Shown here one piece after another: positions 53,861 to 63,700 of a stretch of DNA of 64,000 nucleotides (position 1 is the first letter of the stretch; the number at the start of each line of letters is the position of its first letter). The notes under the pieces are model-generated. The model was given only the letters and a program-made list of their open reading frames with translations, did not search any database and was not told where the DNA came from. The stretch covers positions 2,976,001 through 3,040,000 of the forward strand of contig NZ_CP073697.1 of the NCBI RefSeq assembly GCF_025264665.1, read 5' to 3'. Origin of the DNA: Edaphobacter flagellatus. Lineage in GTDB: Bacteria > Acidobacteriota > Terriglobia > Terriglobales > Acidobacteriaceae. Position numbers and translations under genes: made by a program.

Positions 53861-54103
53861 TCAGTCCTCTAGGCGGAAACTGAAGTCCTCGATCACGGGA
53901 TTGGTCAGGACCTCACGGGCAATGCGCGCTACTTCTGCTTCGGCGGCAGTTTTCTCTAAACCATCATCGATAGTGAGCACGAAATACTTCCCCTGGCGCA
54001 CATCGGCGACCCCTTGATACATGCGCCGTAGAGCATCTGCAATCGTCTGCCCCTGGGCATCCAGTACCGTTCGTTTCAGCGTGACATAGACATAGGCCTT
54101 CAT
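53861..54103 (-). CDS. purS: Phosphoribosylformylglycinamidine synthase, PurS subunit
   Basis: 80 residues, the normal PurS length. YVYVTLKRTVLDAQGQTIADALRRMYQGV and the closing NPVIEDFSFRLED match the small subunit that forms the PurS-PurQ-PurL complex in Gram-positive-type purine synthesis. No purQ or purL is in the window, so the complex is encoded elsewhere or this gene is displaced from its usual operon. Confidence 0.93.
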   Translation of the reverse strand: MKAYVYVTLKRTVLDAQGQTIADALRRMYQGVADVRQGKYFVLTIDDGLEKTAAEAEVARIAREVLTNPVIEDFSFRLED

Positions 54104-54229
54104 CTTGCTTGATTATAGACGTGGTGTTGTTTTCTGTAATCGATGTAGAGGAAGAACCTCGGTCATCGCTATCTTTGCTATCTTTTGGCTAAATCATATT
54201 CTTATTGAGAAGAGAACCTCATTTTTACT

Positions 54230-54787
54230 ATGCCGAACTATCTTGAGCTCCCCGTGGGCGCGAACTCGCCCGAAGTGATCAACGCCGTTATCGAGATTCC
54301 TCTTGAGGCGATTAATAAGTACGAATACGACAAGGAACTCCATGTCTTTCGTCTTGATCGAAACCTCTACTCGCCGGTGCACTATCCGGGAGATTATGGT
54401 TTTATTCCATCGACTCTCGGCGATGATGGCGATCCACTCGATGTTCTGGTGTTGGTCGATGCACCCAGCTTTCCTGGCTGCGTGATGGAAGTGCGCCCAA
54501 TTGGCCTGCTGGAGATGAAGGACCAAGGGCTTGGTGATGAGAAGGTGCTTGCGGTCGGAAAAGGAAACCCCCGCTACAAAGACGTGTGGAACTTCTCGGA
54601 GATCTACCCGCATATTCTCAAGGAGATTACTCATTTCTTTTCCATCTATAAGGATCTCGAAGGAAAGCGCGTAGAGGTGAAGGGCTGGCGGGATGCCTCC
54701 TTTGCCCGTGCCAAAGTGATTGAGGCCCAGCAGCGCTTTTTGGATAAACAGGTTGAGTCCGGGGTGAAAGAGGCAACAGCGAAATAA
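54230..54787 (+). CDS. ppa: Inorganic pyrophosphatase (family I)
   Basis: 185 residues. Family I signatures: IEIPLEAINKYEYD, YPGDYGFIPSTLGDDGDPLDVLVL with the metal-binding Asp cluster and PIGLLEMKDQGLGDEKVLAV. Hydrolyses PPi to phosphate, pulling biosynthetic reactions forward. Stand-alone gene, divergent from purS. Confidence 0.97.
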   Translation: MPNYLELPVGANSPEVINAVIEIPLEAINKYEYDKELHVFRLDRNLYSPVHYPGDYGFIPSTLGDDGDPLDVLVLVDAPSFPGCVMEVRPIGLLEMKDQGLGDEKVLAVGKGNPRYKDVWNFSEIYPHILKEITHFFSIYKDLEGKRVEVKGWRDASFARAKVIEAQQRFLDKQVESGVKEATAK

Positions 54788-54871
54788 TTTCTGTGTGTAG
54801 GATAGAGGTTCTGGATGTCGGTCCAAACTGGGGATCCAAAAGGAATCGAGCACAGATTCTGCCACCCACGC

Positions 54872-54877
54872 TATAAT
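54872..54877 (+). promoter_or_regulatory. -10 box (TATAAT) for tRNA-Ser
   Basis: A perfect TATAAT 27 bases before the tRNA. No good -35 is visible at 16-18 bases upstream, so only the -10 is called. Confidence 0.5.
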
Positions 54878-54904
54878 CACAATAACCCCGTGAAAACGGA
54901 TCCC

Positions 54905-54997
54905 GGAGAGTTGGCCGAGTGGCTGAAGGCGGCGGTTTGCTAAACCGTTATAGGGTCAAAAGCTCTATCGGGGGTTCGAATCCCCCACTCTCCGCCA
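54905..54997 (+). tRNA. tRNA-Ser (GCT)
   Basis: Class II tRNA with acceptor GGAGAGT/ACTCTCC, anticodon stem around TTGCTAA (anticodon GCT), a long variable arm, T-arm with TTCGAAT, discriminator G and encoded CCA. Confidence 0.97.
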
Positions 54998-55524
54998 GTG
55001 TCCTCTAATTAACGAACTTATATTTTGTGGTTGGCCGAATTTCGGCGAAATCTGCGATCATCCTTCTCCAGAATCCCTCTCAGATGGAAAGACACTGAGA
55101 ATACAAAACTAAAATTTGGCGCGCCGATTCTCTGCCCATTGTTGATCCGAAACAATCCTCTGCAACATGGCGGAAGCAAGAGTTTTGCACGCTTAACGCG
55201 CATTAGGGCCTCATCTCAAAAATTGACAACCAATAAGGATGAAGGCCTGCAATCGTCATTATCTGCCGAGATGCCAGCGGAAATATGTCTGCTCTACGAT
55301 CCCCGCTTCCTTGCGTGCCTGCGCCGCTATCCCCACTTCGATATGTCGAAGCAGGTTCAACCACTGCTCTCTGCCGGGTAATGCTTACCTCGTCTAATCT
55401 TGCTCTCCCTGTTCCTGTTAGTCTCTCGTTCACTGGTACAAAGACGCATATCCACTCCCGTATTGTTGCAAATGAATTCTGATTGCCTACGCTGTCAGCA
55501 AAATGCGAATATCAGAGCCAACCC
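54998..55524. other. Spacer after tRNA-Ser, no supported gene
   Basis: About 527 bases. Frames here (for example 55025-55381) are short, have no ribosome-binding site and match nothing. Sequence right behind a tRNA can be a remnant of an integrated element; nothing specific is seen here. Confidence 0.5.
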
Positions 55525-56427
55525 ATGATGAATCGTCGAAGCTTTCTGCAGACTGCCACCGCACTGACCGTAATGTCCGCTGTGTCCGCCCGAGCCAGCA
55601 CCCGGCTACCCATTCGCATGGCGGTTGAGTACAACATGTTGCCCGAAAACATGTCTATCCTGCAGCGTTTTCAGCTTGCGAAGGATTGTGGCTATGAGCA
55701 GATCGAGTGTCCCACTACATCGGATCAAGCCGATGCAGAGGCAATGAAGACCGCTTCGGAGAAGGTTGGTCTGCCAATTCACTCCGTCATGAATATGGAT
55801 CATTGGAAGTACCCATTTTCCTCCATCGATCCGGCTGTAGTGGAGAAGAGCCTTGAGGGGGCACGCACCTCCATTCGAAATGCACACCTCTGGGGGGCCT
55901 CTACGGTACTGCTGGTACCGGGAGTGGTGAATGCCCAGGCATCCTATAAGGATGCGTATACGCGTTCGCAGATCGCCATTCGCAAACTGATTCCTTTAGC
56001 TGAGGAGCTAAATGTATCGCTTGCGCTGGAAGAAGTCTGGAACAAGTTCCTACTCAGCCCGCTGGAGTTTGCACGCTATATCGACGAATACAACTCCCCT
56101 CATATACGCGCCTATTTCGATGTGGGCAACGTCGTACTCTACGGCTATCCGCAGGATTGGATTCGTACGCTGGGCAAGCGCATTACGAAGCTGCACATCA
56201 AGGATTTTTCATTCCGACGCGATAAGGCCCGCGGCGAGATGGTGGCTCGCTGGGTATCTCCGGGTGATGGCGATATCGACTGGACTGCGATCTATACAGC
56301 GCTGGAAGAGATTGGCTATCAGGGAACGGCGACGCTCGAACTCAGTTCCGGCGACGCGGACTATCTGAAGGAAATGCGTCGCCGCTTTGCTCTAATTCTG
56401 TCCGGCGAGTTACGACCTAAGGCTTAA
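55525..56427 (+). CDS. Tat-exported sugar phosphate isomerase/epimerase-like protein
   Basis: 300 residues. The N-terminus MMNRRSFLQTATALTVMSAV is a twin-arginine signal (NRRSFLQ), so it is exported folded. The TIM barrel of the xylose isomerase-like/AP endonuclease 2 family shows metal ligands in SLALEEVWNKF, YFDVGN, LHIKDFSF and TLELSSGD. Relatives isomerise or epimerise sugars such as hydroxypyruvate or myo-inositol derivatives. ATG 55525 chosen, as the upstream frame is not signal-like. Confidence 0.87.
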   Translation: MMNRRSFLQTATALTVMSAVSARASTRLPIRMAVEYNMLPENMSILQRFQLAKDCGYEQIECPTTSDQADAEAMKTASEKVGLPIHSVMNMDHWKYPFSSIDPAVVEKSLEGARTSIRNAHLWGASTVLLVPGVVNAQASYKDAYTRSQIAIRKLIPLAEELNVSLALEEVWNKFLLSPLEFARYIDEYNSPHIRAYFDVGNVVLYGYPQDWIRTLGKRITKLHIKDFSFRRDKARGEMVARWVSPGDGDIDWTAIYTALEEIGYQGTATLELSSGDADYLKEMRRRFALILSGELRPKA

Positions 56428-56518
56428 CCGGAAGTTTCGCTCTGCTAGGTGGAATCACACGCGGTCACGCACAGCACACGTAACTTCGAATATTCGCCCA
56501 TTTGCGTCTACTGCAAGT

Positions 56519-57619
56519 ATGATTCACCTCATGCGATTGACTAGTCTCTGTCTTCTGCTGACAGCTAGCCTGATGCCTCTAGTTGCTCTGGGGCAAGCAC
56601 CCGGCTCTCAGCTGCCGGAAGGTGCGCACCGTGAAACCGTCCAACGCGCCTGCTCAGGTTGCCATACCGTACAGATGTTTACTGGACGCAGAATGACCCG
56701 GCAGCAGTGGGGTACTACCGTTTCGAGCATGATCGGCCGCGGTGCAAAGATTACCGATGACGAGTTCGATCAGATCGTCGGCTATCTCACAACAACCTTT
56801 CCTCTCAATGAAGAAGCCAGCTCAGGCACAGCTCCTTCTAAGGAAGGCAAGCCTCCTCGCAGGCCTGGGCTGATGGATCAAGTTGGCTCCAGTGACAAGC
56901 AAGTTGTCGATCCAGATGCCGCTGCCCTTGGCAAGACAATCTATATTGCGCAGTGCATTACCTGTCACGGAACGCATGCACGCGGTGGCAGCCGCGGAAC
57001 CGACCTAGTGCGCTCGGTGCTGGTTCTTCACGATCGCTACGGTAGTACGGTTGGGCCGTATCTTACGCAGGGACATCCCAAGGCGAATCCCGTGACTCTG
57101 ACCAAAGAGCAGGTAGTGAACTTGTCTCACTTTTTGCATCAGCAGATTGGCGATACGCTGCGTTCGGGCCCCTATAATCACCCCTTGAATATCCTGGTGG
57201 GCGACGCTAAGGCAGGGAAGCTCTACTTTGAAGGCGCTGGAGGTTGCACGCGGTGCCACTCAGCGACCGGCGACATGGCACACATTGCCAGCAAATACGA
57301 ACCAGCCGCACTGCAGCAGAGGGTCGTATTCCCGGAGAACCGCGCAATCACTAAGCAGGGCACCGCTTCGCGACAACATAGTGTGACGACCGTTACCGTT
57401 ACAACGTCCTCCGGAGCAACAGTGACTGGCGAACCATCGAATATCGATGATTTCAATATCTCCCTGCGAGATGCCACTGGCCAATATTTCAGCTTCACCC
57501 GCAGCCCCGACCTCAAGGTAGAGAAGAACAATCCTTATGCCGGCCATCAGGCACTTCTCGATACATACACCGACAAGGATATTCACGACGTTGTGGCCTA
57601 CCTGGAGACCCTGCAATGA
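56519..57619 (+). CDS. Triheme cytochrome c partner of the PQQ dehydrogenase
   Basis: 366 residues with a signal peptide (RLTSLCLLLTASLMPLVALG). Three CxxCH sites: CSGCH at residues 45-49, CITCH near 146 and CTRCH near 243, each opening a cytochrome c domain. The layout follows the membrane-bound PQQ alcohol dehydrogenase cytochromes (AdhB type), though the N-terminal domain with the RMTRQQWGTTVSSM helix is of the SorB-like style common in acidobacteria. It passes electrons from the dehydrogenase to the respiratory chain. It ends with an ATGA overlap to the next gene. Confidence 0.9.
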   Translation: MIHLMRLTSLCLLLTASLMPLVALGQAPGSQLPEGAHRETVQRACSGCHTVQMFTGRRMTRQQWGTTVSSMIGRGAKITDDEFDQIVGYLTTTFPLNEEASSGTAPSKEGKPPRRPGLMDQVGSSDKQVVDPDAAALGKTIYIAQCITCHGTHARGGSRGTDLVRSVLVLHDRYGSTVGPYLTQGHPKANPVTLTKEQVVNLSHFLHQQIGDTLRSGPYNHPLNILVGDAKAGKLYFEGAGGCTRCHSATGDMAHIASKYEPAALQQRVVFPENRAITKQGTASRQHSVTTVTVTTSSGATVTGEPSNIDDFNISLRDATGQYFSFTRSPDLKVEKNNPYAGHQALLDTYTDKDIHDVVAYLETLQ

Positions 57620-59214
57620 AGCTTCTTTCGATTCTCTCTGTAGCCCTGTTTACTCTTGCGTCCATGCATGCCGCAGGCCAGCAACAGCCGACAGGTACAG
57701 GCCTTGATCCAGCGGCGCTACTTCATCCAATGCCAGATTCCTGGCCGACTTACAATGGAGACTATTCCGGCAGACGTTTCAGTACGCTGACTCAAATCAA
57801 CGACAAGAATGTGAAAGCTCTTAGCCTTGCATGGCTCTATCAGTTGCCCAATGTGGGTGAAGGTGTGGTTCGGCGGCTTGCAGGCACGCCGATTGTCGTG
57901 AACGGTGTCATCTACATCACTGTGCCAGACCATGTGTGGGCGATTGACGCACGCTCGAGCCAGACCTTGTGGCACTATGGGTGGACCTCCAAAGGAGGCA
58001 TTCACCTTGGCAATCGTGGAGTTGGTATCTCCGGTAATTCTTTGTACTTCGAAACTCCGGACTGCAATCTAGTCGCGCTGAATATCGCGGATGGCAAAAA
58101 GCTTTGGAGCCAGTCCATCTGCGACCTGGACCAGATGTATTACGCCTCAGTGGCTCCCTTGGTAGTGAAAAACCATGTCATTACTGGCGTCAGCGGCGAT
58201 GATCTGGACCGCCCTGGATTTCTTGAGGCTCATGATCCGGAAACTGGCGCATTGCAGTGGCGCTGGTCGGTTGTGCCAAAGCCGGGTGAGTTTGGTTCTG
58301 AGACCTGGCCTAATGCCGATGCGATGGCGCATGGAGGCGGCATGACCTGGATCTCACCCACCTACGATCCGGAGCTGAATCTTCTCTACATCGGTACGGG
58401 AAATCCGCAGCCGGTGCTCGCCGCAAGTAAACGCGAGGGCGCCAATCTCTATACAGAGTCCATCGTGGCTCTTCATGCTGACACAGGAGAGATGGCATGG
58501 TATTTTCAACCATCGCCACATGACACCCACGATTGGGACGCGGTCCAGACTCCCGTTCTGTTCGACGGAGAAATGGAAGGCAAATCGCGCAAACTGCTGG
58601 CACAAGCAAGTCGCAATGGCTGGTTTTTTGTGTTGGATCGCGAGACAGGAAAGAACTATGTCAGTTCCGAGTTTGTAAAGACAAACTGGACCAAGGGGCT
58701 GGACGCCAAGGGGCAGCCGATTCCCAACCCTTCCAAAGAACCACAGATTCCCGGCGTGTTGGTTACACCAGATGCTTCAGGCGGAGTGAACTGGGAACCG
58801 CCAACATTCAGTCCGGCAACAGGGCTGTTTTATGTCAACGCAACGCACTCGTATTCGATGTTCTACATCTATGACGACAGCGACAAACCAGAAGGTTGGG
58901 GCGGTCAACAAAACGGTCATTGGTCTCAGTCAATGCTGCAAGCGATGGATTATCGCACTGGCAAAATCAAGTGGAGCCACACGTGGGAGACGCCGGGGAA
59001 CAAGGGCGGCCTACTCAGCACAGCCGGTAATCTTGTGTTTGCGGGCGATCCGAACAACAATCTTGTCGCACTCGACGCAACCACCGGCAAGTTATTGTGG
59101 CATGCCAACCTAAGTACGGGCATGTCTAATGGCCCTATTACCTATGAAGTAGACGGTCGCCAGTATCTGCTCGTTGGCGCAGGTGATAAGTTATTTTCCT
59201 TCGTCATGAATTAA
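57616..59214 (+). CDS. PQQ-dependent dehydrogenase (quinoprotein)
   Basis: 532 residues, signal peptide MKLLSILSVALFTLASMHA. The eight-bladed propeller is visible as repeated tryptophan-docking segments (WPTYNGDYSGRRFSTLTQIN; VVNGVIYITVPDHVWAIDA; NPFSHDTHDWD-like active-site loop PHDTHDWDAVQ). The PQQ-site Asp lies in the latter. It lacks the vicinal cysteine pair of methanol dehydrogenases. It oxidises alcohols or sugars in the periplasm; the substrate is unknown. Coupled by four-base overlap to the cytochrome c gene. Confidence 0.92.
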   Translation: MKLLSILSVALFTLASMHAAGQQQPTGTGLDPAALLHPMPDSWPTYNGDYSGRRFSTLTQINDKNVKALSLAWLYQLPNVGEGVVRRLAGTPIVVNGVIYITVPDHVWAIDARSSQTLWHYGWTSKGGIHLGNRGVGISGNSLYFETPDCNLVALNIADGKKLWSQSICDLDQMYYASVAPLVVKNHVITGVSGDDLDRPGFLEAHDPETGALQWRWSVVPKPGEFGSETWPNADAMAHGGGMTWISPTYDPELNLLYIGTGNPQPVLAASKREGANLYTESIVALHADTGEMAWYFQPSPHDTHDWDAVQTPVLFDGEMEGKSRKLLAQASRNGWFFVLDRETGKNYVSSEFVKTNWTKGLDAKGQPIPNPSKEPQIPGVLVTPDASGGVNWEPPTFSPATGLFYVNATHSYSMFYIYDDSDKPEGWGGQQNGHWSQSMLQAMDYRTGKIKWSHTWETPGNKGGLLSTAGNLVFAGDPNNNLVALDATTGKLLWHANLSTGMSNGPITYEVDGRQYLLVGAGDKLFSFVMN

Positions 59215-59276
59215 GCAGCCATGCAAGAACGGTGAACGTGAGCGGTTTATTCAGTTGTAAAGGTTTTATCGCACTC

Positions 59277-60638
59277 CTATTTGGAAATTGGGAGTGGAGT
59301 TGCGTTGTTTTGAGGTAAGTCGACTCCAAGCTCTTTCGCAGCAGTTACTGCAATCTGCCGCATATCGATAACTCCTAGATTTTTCCCTTGAGCCACTGAG
59401 GGGCCCATGATGAAGAAGGAAGACTGCAGTTCCGGATGTGTTGGCAAAAATCCGTGAGTGCCCTTCTGTAAGGCACTAGTGATAAGTGGCGTGGTTAAGC
59501 CTCGGCCAATATAGTAACCGGGTAAGCAATCGATAAGGAATGCCGTTTCCGGCGCGCCTCCAAACGCCTTTGCTTCCTCGCTCGATAATACTCGAGCGAT
59601 ACCATTGGCAGGGTTTTTCTGAAGATCTTCCAGAATCCTCTTTACGTTCGCTTTGGTTATTTCGTCGTTGGGATCATGCAGCATCACAACTGCGCTTCCT
59701 CCACCTGTCCAGGAGAATGCCTTCCACGAATCAATATGCTCCGCAGGATTTTGCGATATGGTCAATATCCCCCGGCGCGCGAATTCCGAATTGAGATTGA
59801 TGACGTGGCTTACGGGAAAGAATCCATGATCAGAAACGATCATGATATCGGCATTGGGATATGCTGCAAGCTCAGTATCTACAATCTGCTTGAGTTGACT
59901 GTCGATCCTTTTGAGTGCGGCATAAGCTTCCGGGGAATCGGGTCCACTATGGTGTTGTGCTTCATCTAAACCACTAAGGTGGACGGTCATGAATACCGGC
60001 TTCTCACGACGAATGATCGCAACAGCCGCGCGCATAGCAAATTCGTCTTCATCCTCCTCGGGAGAGTACATTCCGATCTCATTTTCCAGATCGGCAAGAA
60101 ACCCATCCGGTCGTGATACGGCCTCCAAAAGATAGTGATCTGCGGGAGTATGCCCAGTACTGATCGAGGGAATGTTGTAGTCGATGCCACGAGCCCCGAG
60201 GCTGACCGGCCATAAAACACTGGCGGTTTTCAAGCCTTTCATGTGAGCAGCTTCCCACAGCGTGGGAACGCGGATTGCGTTTCCGTACTCCATCTGTGCA
60301 GCTTTGGAGTTCGAAATTGGATCCTGTAGCATATTGTTAAAAATTCCGTGCTGCTCAGGGTGCGTCCCAGTCACGAGAGTTACATGGTTCGGATTCGTGA
60401 TTGTCGGCACCATATTGATCACACTTTCCGCATAAGCACTCCTCCTAAGCAGACTTTGCAGAAACGGCGTTTCGCTAGCATGGTCTTCTGCGTGCAGAAC
60501 ATAGTGCGGGTTCATTGCATCCACCGAAATCATCAGGACAGGCTTGGCCTCATCGGCTGTCTGTGCCCAAAGACTGCTGGAGAACGCAACGATAACAGCA
60601 TAGAAAGAACGCGTTACGACATTTGAGCCGAAAAGCAC
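59277..60638 (-). CDS. Type I phosphodiesterase/nucleotide pyrophosphatase (ENPP-like)
   Basis: 453 residues with a signal peptide (SFYAVIVAFSSSLWAQ). Alkaline-phosphatase superfamily: metal ligand Asp40 in MISVDAMNP, nucleophile Thr81 in PTITNPNHVTLVTG, then HLSGLDEAQHHSGPDS and IMIVSDHGFFP for the two-zinc site. Related enzymes cleave nucleotide sugars, phosphodiesters or nucleotides in the periplasm. It follows the TonB receptor gene on the same strand by 65 bases, which suggests joint work on a phosphorylated substrate. Confidence 0.9.
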   Translation of the reverse strand: MLFGSNVVTRSFYAVIVAFSSSLWAQTADEAKPVLMISVDAMNPHYVLHAEDHASETPFLQSLLRRSAYAESVINMVPTITNPNHVTLVTGTHPEQHGIFNNMLQDPISNSKAAQMEYGNAIRVPTLWEAAHMKGLKTASVLWPVSLGARGIDYNIPSISTGHTPADHYLLEAVSRPDGFLADLENEIGMYSPEEDEDEFAMRAAVAIIRREKPVFMTVHLSGLDEAQHHSGPDSPEAYAALKRIDSQLKQIVDTELAAYPNADIMIVSDHGFFPVSHVINLNSEFARRGILTISQNPAEHIDSWKAFSWTGGGSAVVMLHDPNDEITKANVKRILEDLQKNPANGIARVLSSEEAKAFGGAPETAFLIDCLPGYYIGRGLTTPLITSALQKGTHGFLPTHPELQSSFFIMGPSVAQGKNLGVIDMRQIAVTAAKELGVDLPQNNATPLPISK

Positions 60639-60703
60639 TGAGATACCCCTCGAGAAATTTAGGAAGCATTCTCGGATTTGGGTCCGTAACCCGAGAGTGC
60701 TGA

Positions 60704-63700
60704 TTAGAAGAGAAACTTTGCTGCCAGCTGAATAACACGGGGTAGATTAGATTGGTCAGATACGCCCGCAATTTTGCCAAAATTAGCGTTTGTCGCATCT
60801 GTTACAGGGCCGTTGTACCACTGCGGCGTGTTGGTTAGATTTAGGAAATCGGCGCGCAGCGTAAAGGTGAGACCTTCACGAATCGGTGTTTCCTGCATAA
60901 TGCTCGCATCCAGATTTCGGATCGGAGGGTTACGCACATAGCTAAGTCTTGTGCTCCAGGTCTGAAGGGTGTCTGAAGCGCGTGTCACCCAGACAGGGGT
61001 CTCTCCTGGTTGACAGTTCTGCAATGTTCCCGTGCTCAATTGAGTGCAAGTGTTAAACCAGCGAGTCAGGCTCGAATTCACAAGCTTTGCGCTTGCACCT
61101 GTCGGCGTTACTCCGGTTGGCGTTGTCAGCGGCATACCCGACTGAATCCGTGCGAGAGCACTGATGCGCCAACCACTGATTATGCCGCGAGGGACCGTGG
61201 GCACCCCAGCTCCCCAACGTTGTCCGCGTCCAAACGGCAGATCGTAGACGCCATTGATCTGGATGCTATGAGCTACATCCCACGCCGCGACGACTTTCTC
61301 TGGATTAGTATCTTGCGGATTCGCAAACGAGGTTCGACCAAGCGTCTTGGAATAGGTATATGCGAGGCTGGCGCTCGCCCCTCGATTCATACGCTTCTGT
61401 AAGAGAGCATGCATGGCGTTATAGTTTGAGCTACCCACTGAATTCGCTATCTCGGTGATTGAAAGGAATTGTGGATAAGGACGCAGCAGCTGACGTCGCT
61501 GCACAGTTGCTGCGTTGAGTGAGGTCCCCGGCAAAAGCCCCGCGAATGGGTTGCTTACATTGGTAGACAAATAGGGCGTCCCAAGTGCAAGGCTGCTAGC
61601 CGATATCTCGTTGATCGATTGTGTGAGACCAAGACTCGTAGTCCTGCTGCCAACATAACTGAGGGAAAACAGTGCCTGAAGAGGAAGCTCTCGTTGCAAT
61701 TCGACAGAGTATTGTTGCGTCCACGGAAGCTTTCGTTGCGGAGTCGCAAAGGTTAGGGCCTGTCCTAGATTGGCAGACAACCCCAGGGCTGCACCGGTTG
61801 GTTTCTGAATTCCTGCTGGAAATGGATTATCTAGCAGATTTGACGGAATTCCAGTGACCACCGACGTTACCATCGCCGTTTGCTGACTGAAGCCTGGTGC
61901 ATTGCCAGGGTCATCGAAGGTTTGCGAATAGACCAGGCCATAGCCTCCACGCAAAACCGTCTTTTCGTTAACTCGATATGCAGCTCCGATGCGAGGACCG
62001 AAATTATTCCAGTCGGTGTCGTAGATACCACGCGGCGTCCCGTTTACGCCTGCGTAGATCAGACCGCCCTTAAGGTTCATTCCTGGAACAGCCAGGGGAC
62101 TGGTTGCGTTGAAATCAAAGCCTCGTGCTACCGCGTTGTGCCGATCCGTCATTGAGGTCTGCACATCCCAGCGCACGCCTGCGTTCACTGTGAGTCGGTC
62201 TGACACATGGATGTCATCTTGGATGAAGATCGAGTTCAGCATTTGTTGCCGGGCCTCAGTCGTATTGACGTCTACATAGCCGGACTGAGCCGTGCCCAGC
62301 AGGAACGATGCGATCGAACTGCCTGAGAAAGAATTTGCCGTATTAGGATCGCTGCCTGTAAAGATCGTATTGAAGGTGAAATTGCCAGAGCTATATCCCG
62401 GATTAATGATGTACACACGATTAAGATAGACTTCGCCTCCCATACGCAACGTGTGACGCCCTGCCTGCATGTATAAAAGTCCTTGAAAAGCATTTCCCTG
62501 CGAGATCGGGCTTATACCCTGCGGCTGCGCGCCGGCACCTCCATACCCGGCCATATTCATCACCGGAATGTTATTCGGCACCTCCCCGGCAAATGTTCCG
62601 TTGAAGCCTAGTTTGTCGAGGCCATAGTTGAGCCCCTGAAAGGCGCCGTTGCGTAGCAGAAAACGTTCAAAACCCGTGCGCAGATCTAACGTCATCTTTG
62701 CATTCAGCACATGAGTAAACTGCACCGTGGCATTGTGGTTCTCGCGGTTGTACTGCGAGTTCTTGGTTGTGTCGAAAGGATTGATGCTGCCGGTTGTCGA
62801 ATAAATGAACCCACGCGATTCAGTAAGTTTATTGCGTGAGTAGCGCCCAAACATCCGTGTGGAAGGAGAAAGCGTATAGTCAACACGCGTAACCCAGTTA
62901 TCGAACAGATCCGTAAATTTTCGTGCTCCGGGCCCGTTCACGAGATTATTCAGATGGGTCAAAGAATTACCAGCGACATTGCCCTGCGGGAGACCGGCCA
63001 GGACATTCTGAGCTACCTGGCTCATCATCGATTTTGGAATAATATTGCCCGGGAACGGATCGCGAACATACTTCTTCGCAACCGGATCATACCGGGTACT
63101 GTACGGGTTGTAGATTGTCTTCAACAGCTTGTTGCCGTTTGCATCGACACCATAGAATGTCTGCGAGAAGTCACCGTTTCTCTCTGCAGTAGTGGGCACC
63201 GAAGTCGTAAAGGGATCAGGAATAAACTGACGCAGCTCCTCGTAGGCAAAGAAGCCAAAGAGGCGGTTCTTCAGGATGGGGCCGCCGATGGAACCGCCGA
63301 ACGTGTTGATGTGCGAATTCCCTCGCGGCTGTCCTGTGTAATTTGAGTTGTATGTATTCGCATTCAGAACCGTATTCTGAAACAGTTCATATGCTGATCC
63401 ATGAAAGCGGTTCGTCCCAGATTTAGTCACGACGTTTACCACGCCGCCACTCGTCCAGCCGTATTGAGCATCATATACAGACGTCTGTACGCGAAACTCA
63501 TCGGTTGCCGACACCGGAGGCACATATGCCACGGTGCTCGACTGCGACAGCGCCGAAGTGCCATCCACCAGAACTTCATTTCCACCGGGCTGCCCTCCAT
63601 TAATTGACATGCCGGTCGATCCACCCACATCAAACGGACGCAGTCTTTGCGCACCTGATGTAACTGCAACTCCGGGTGCGGACCACGCTTGAGCAAAGAT

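Noticed and set aside
54998-55524. Integrase remnant behind tRNA-Ser
   Set aside because: No recombinase motif could be found in any frame.
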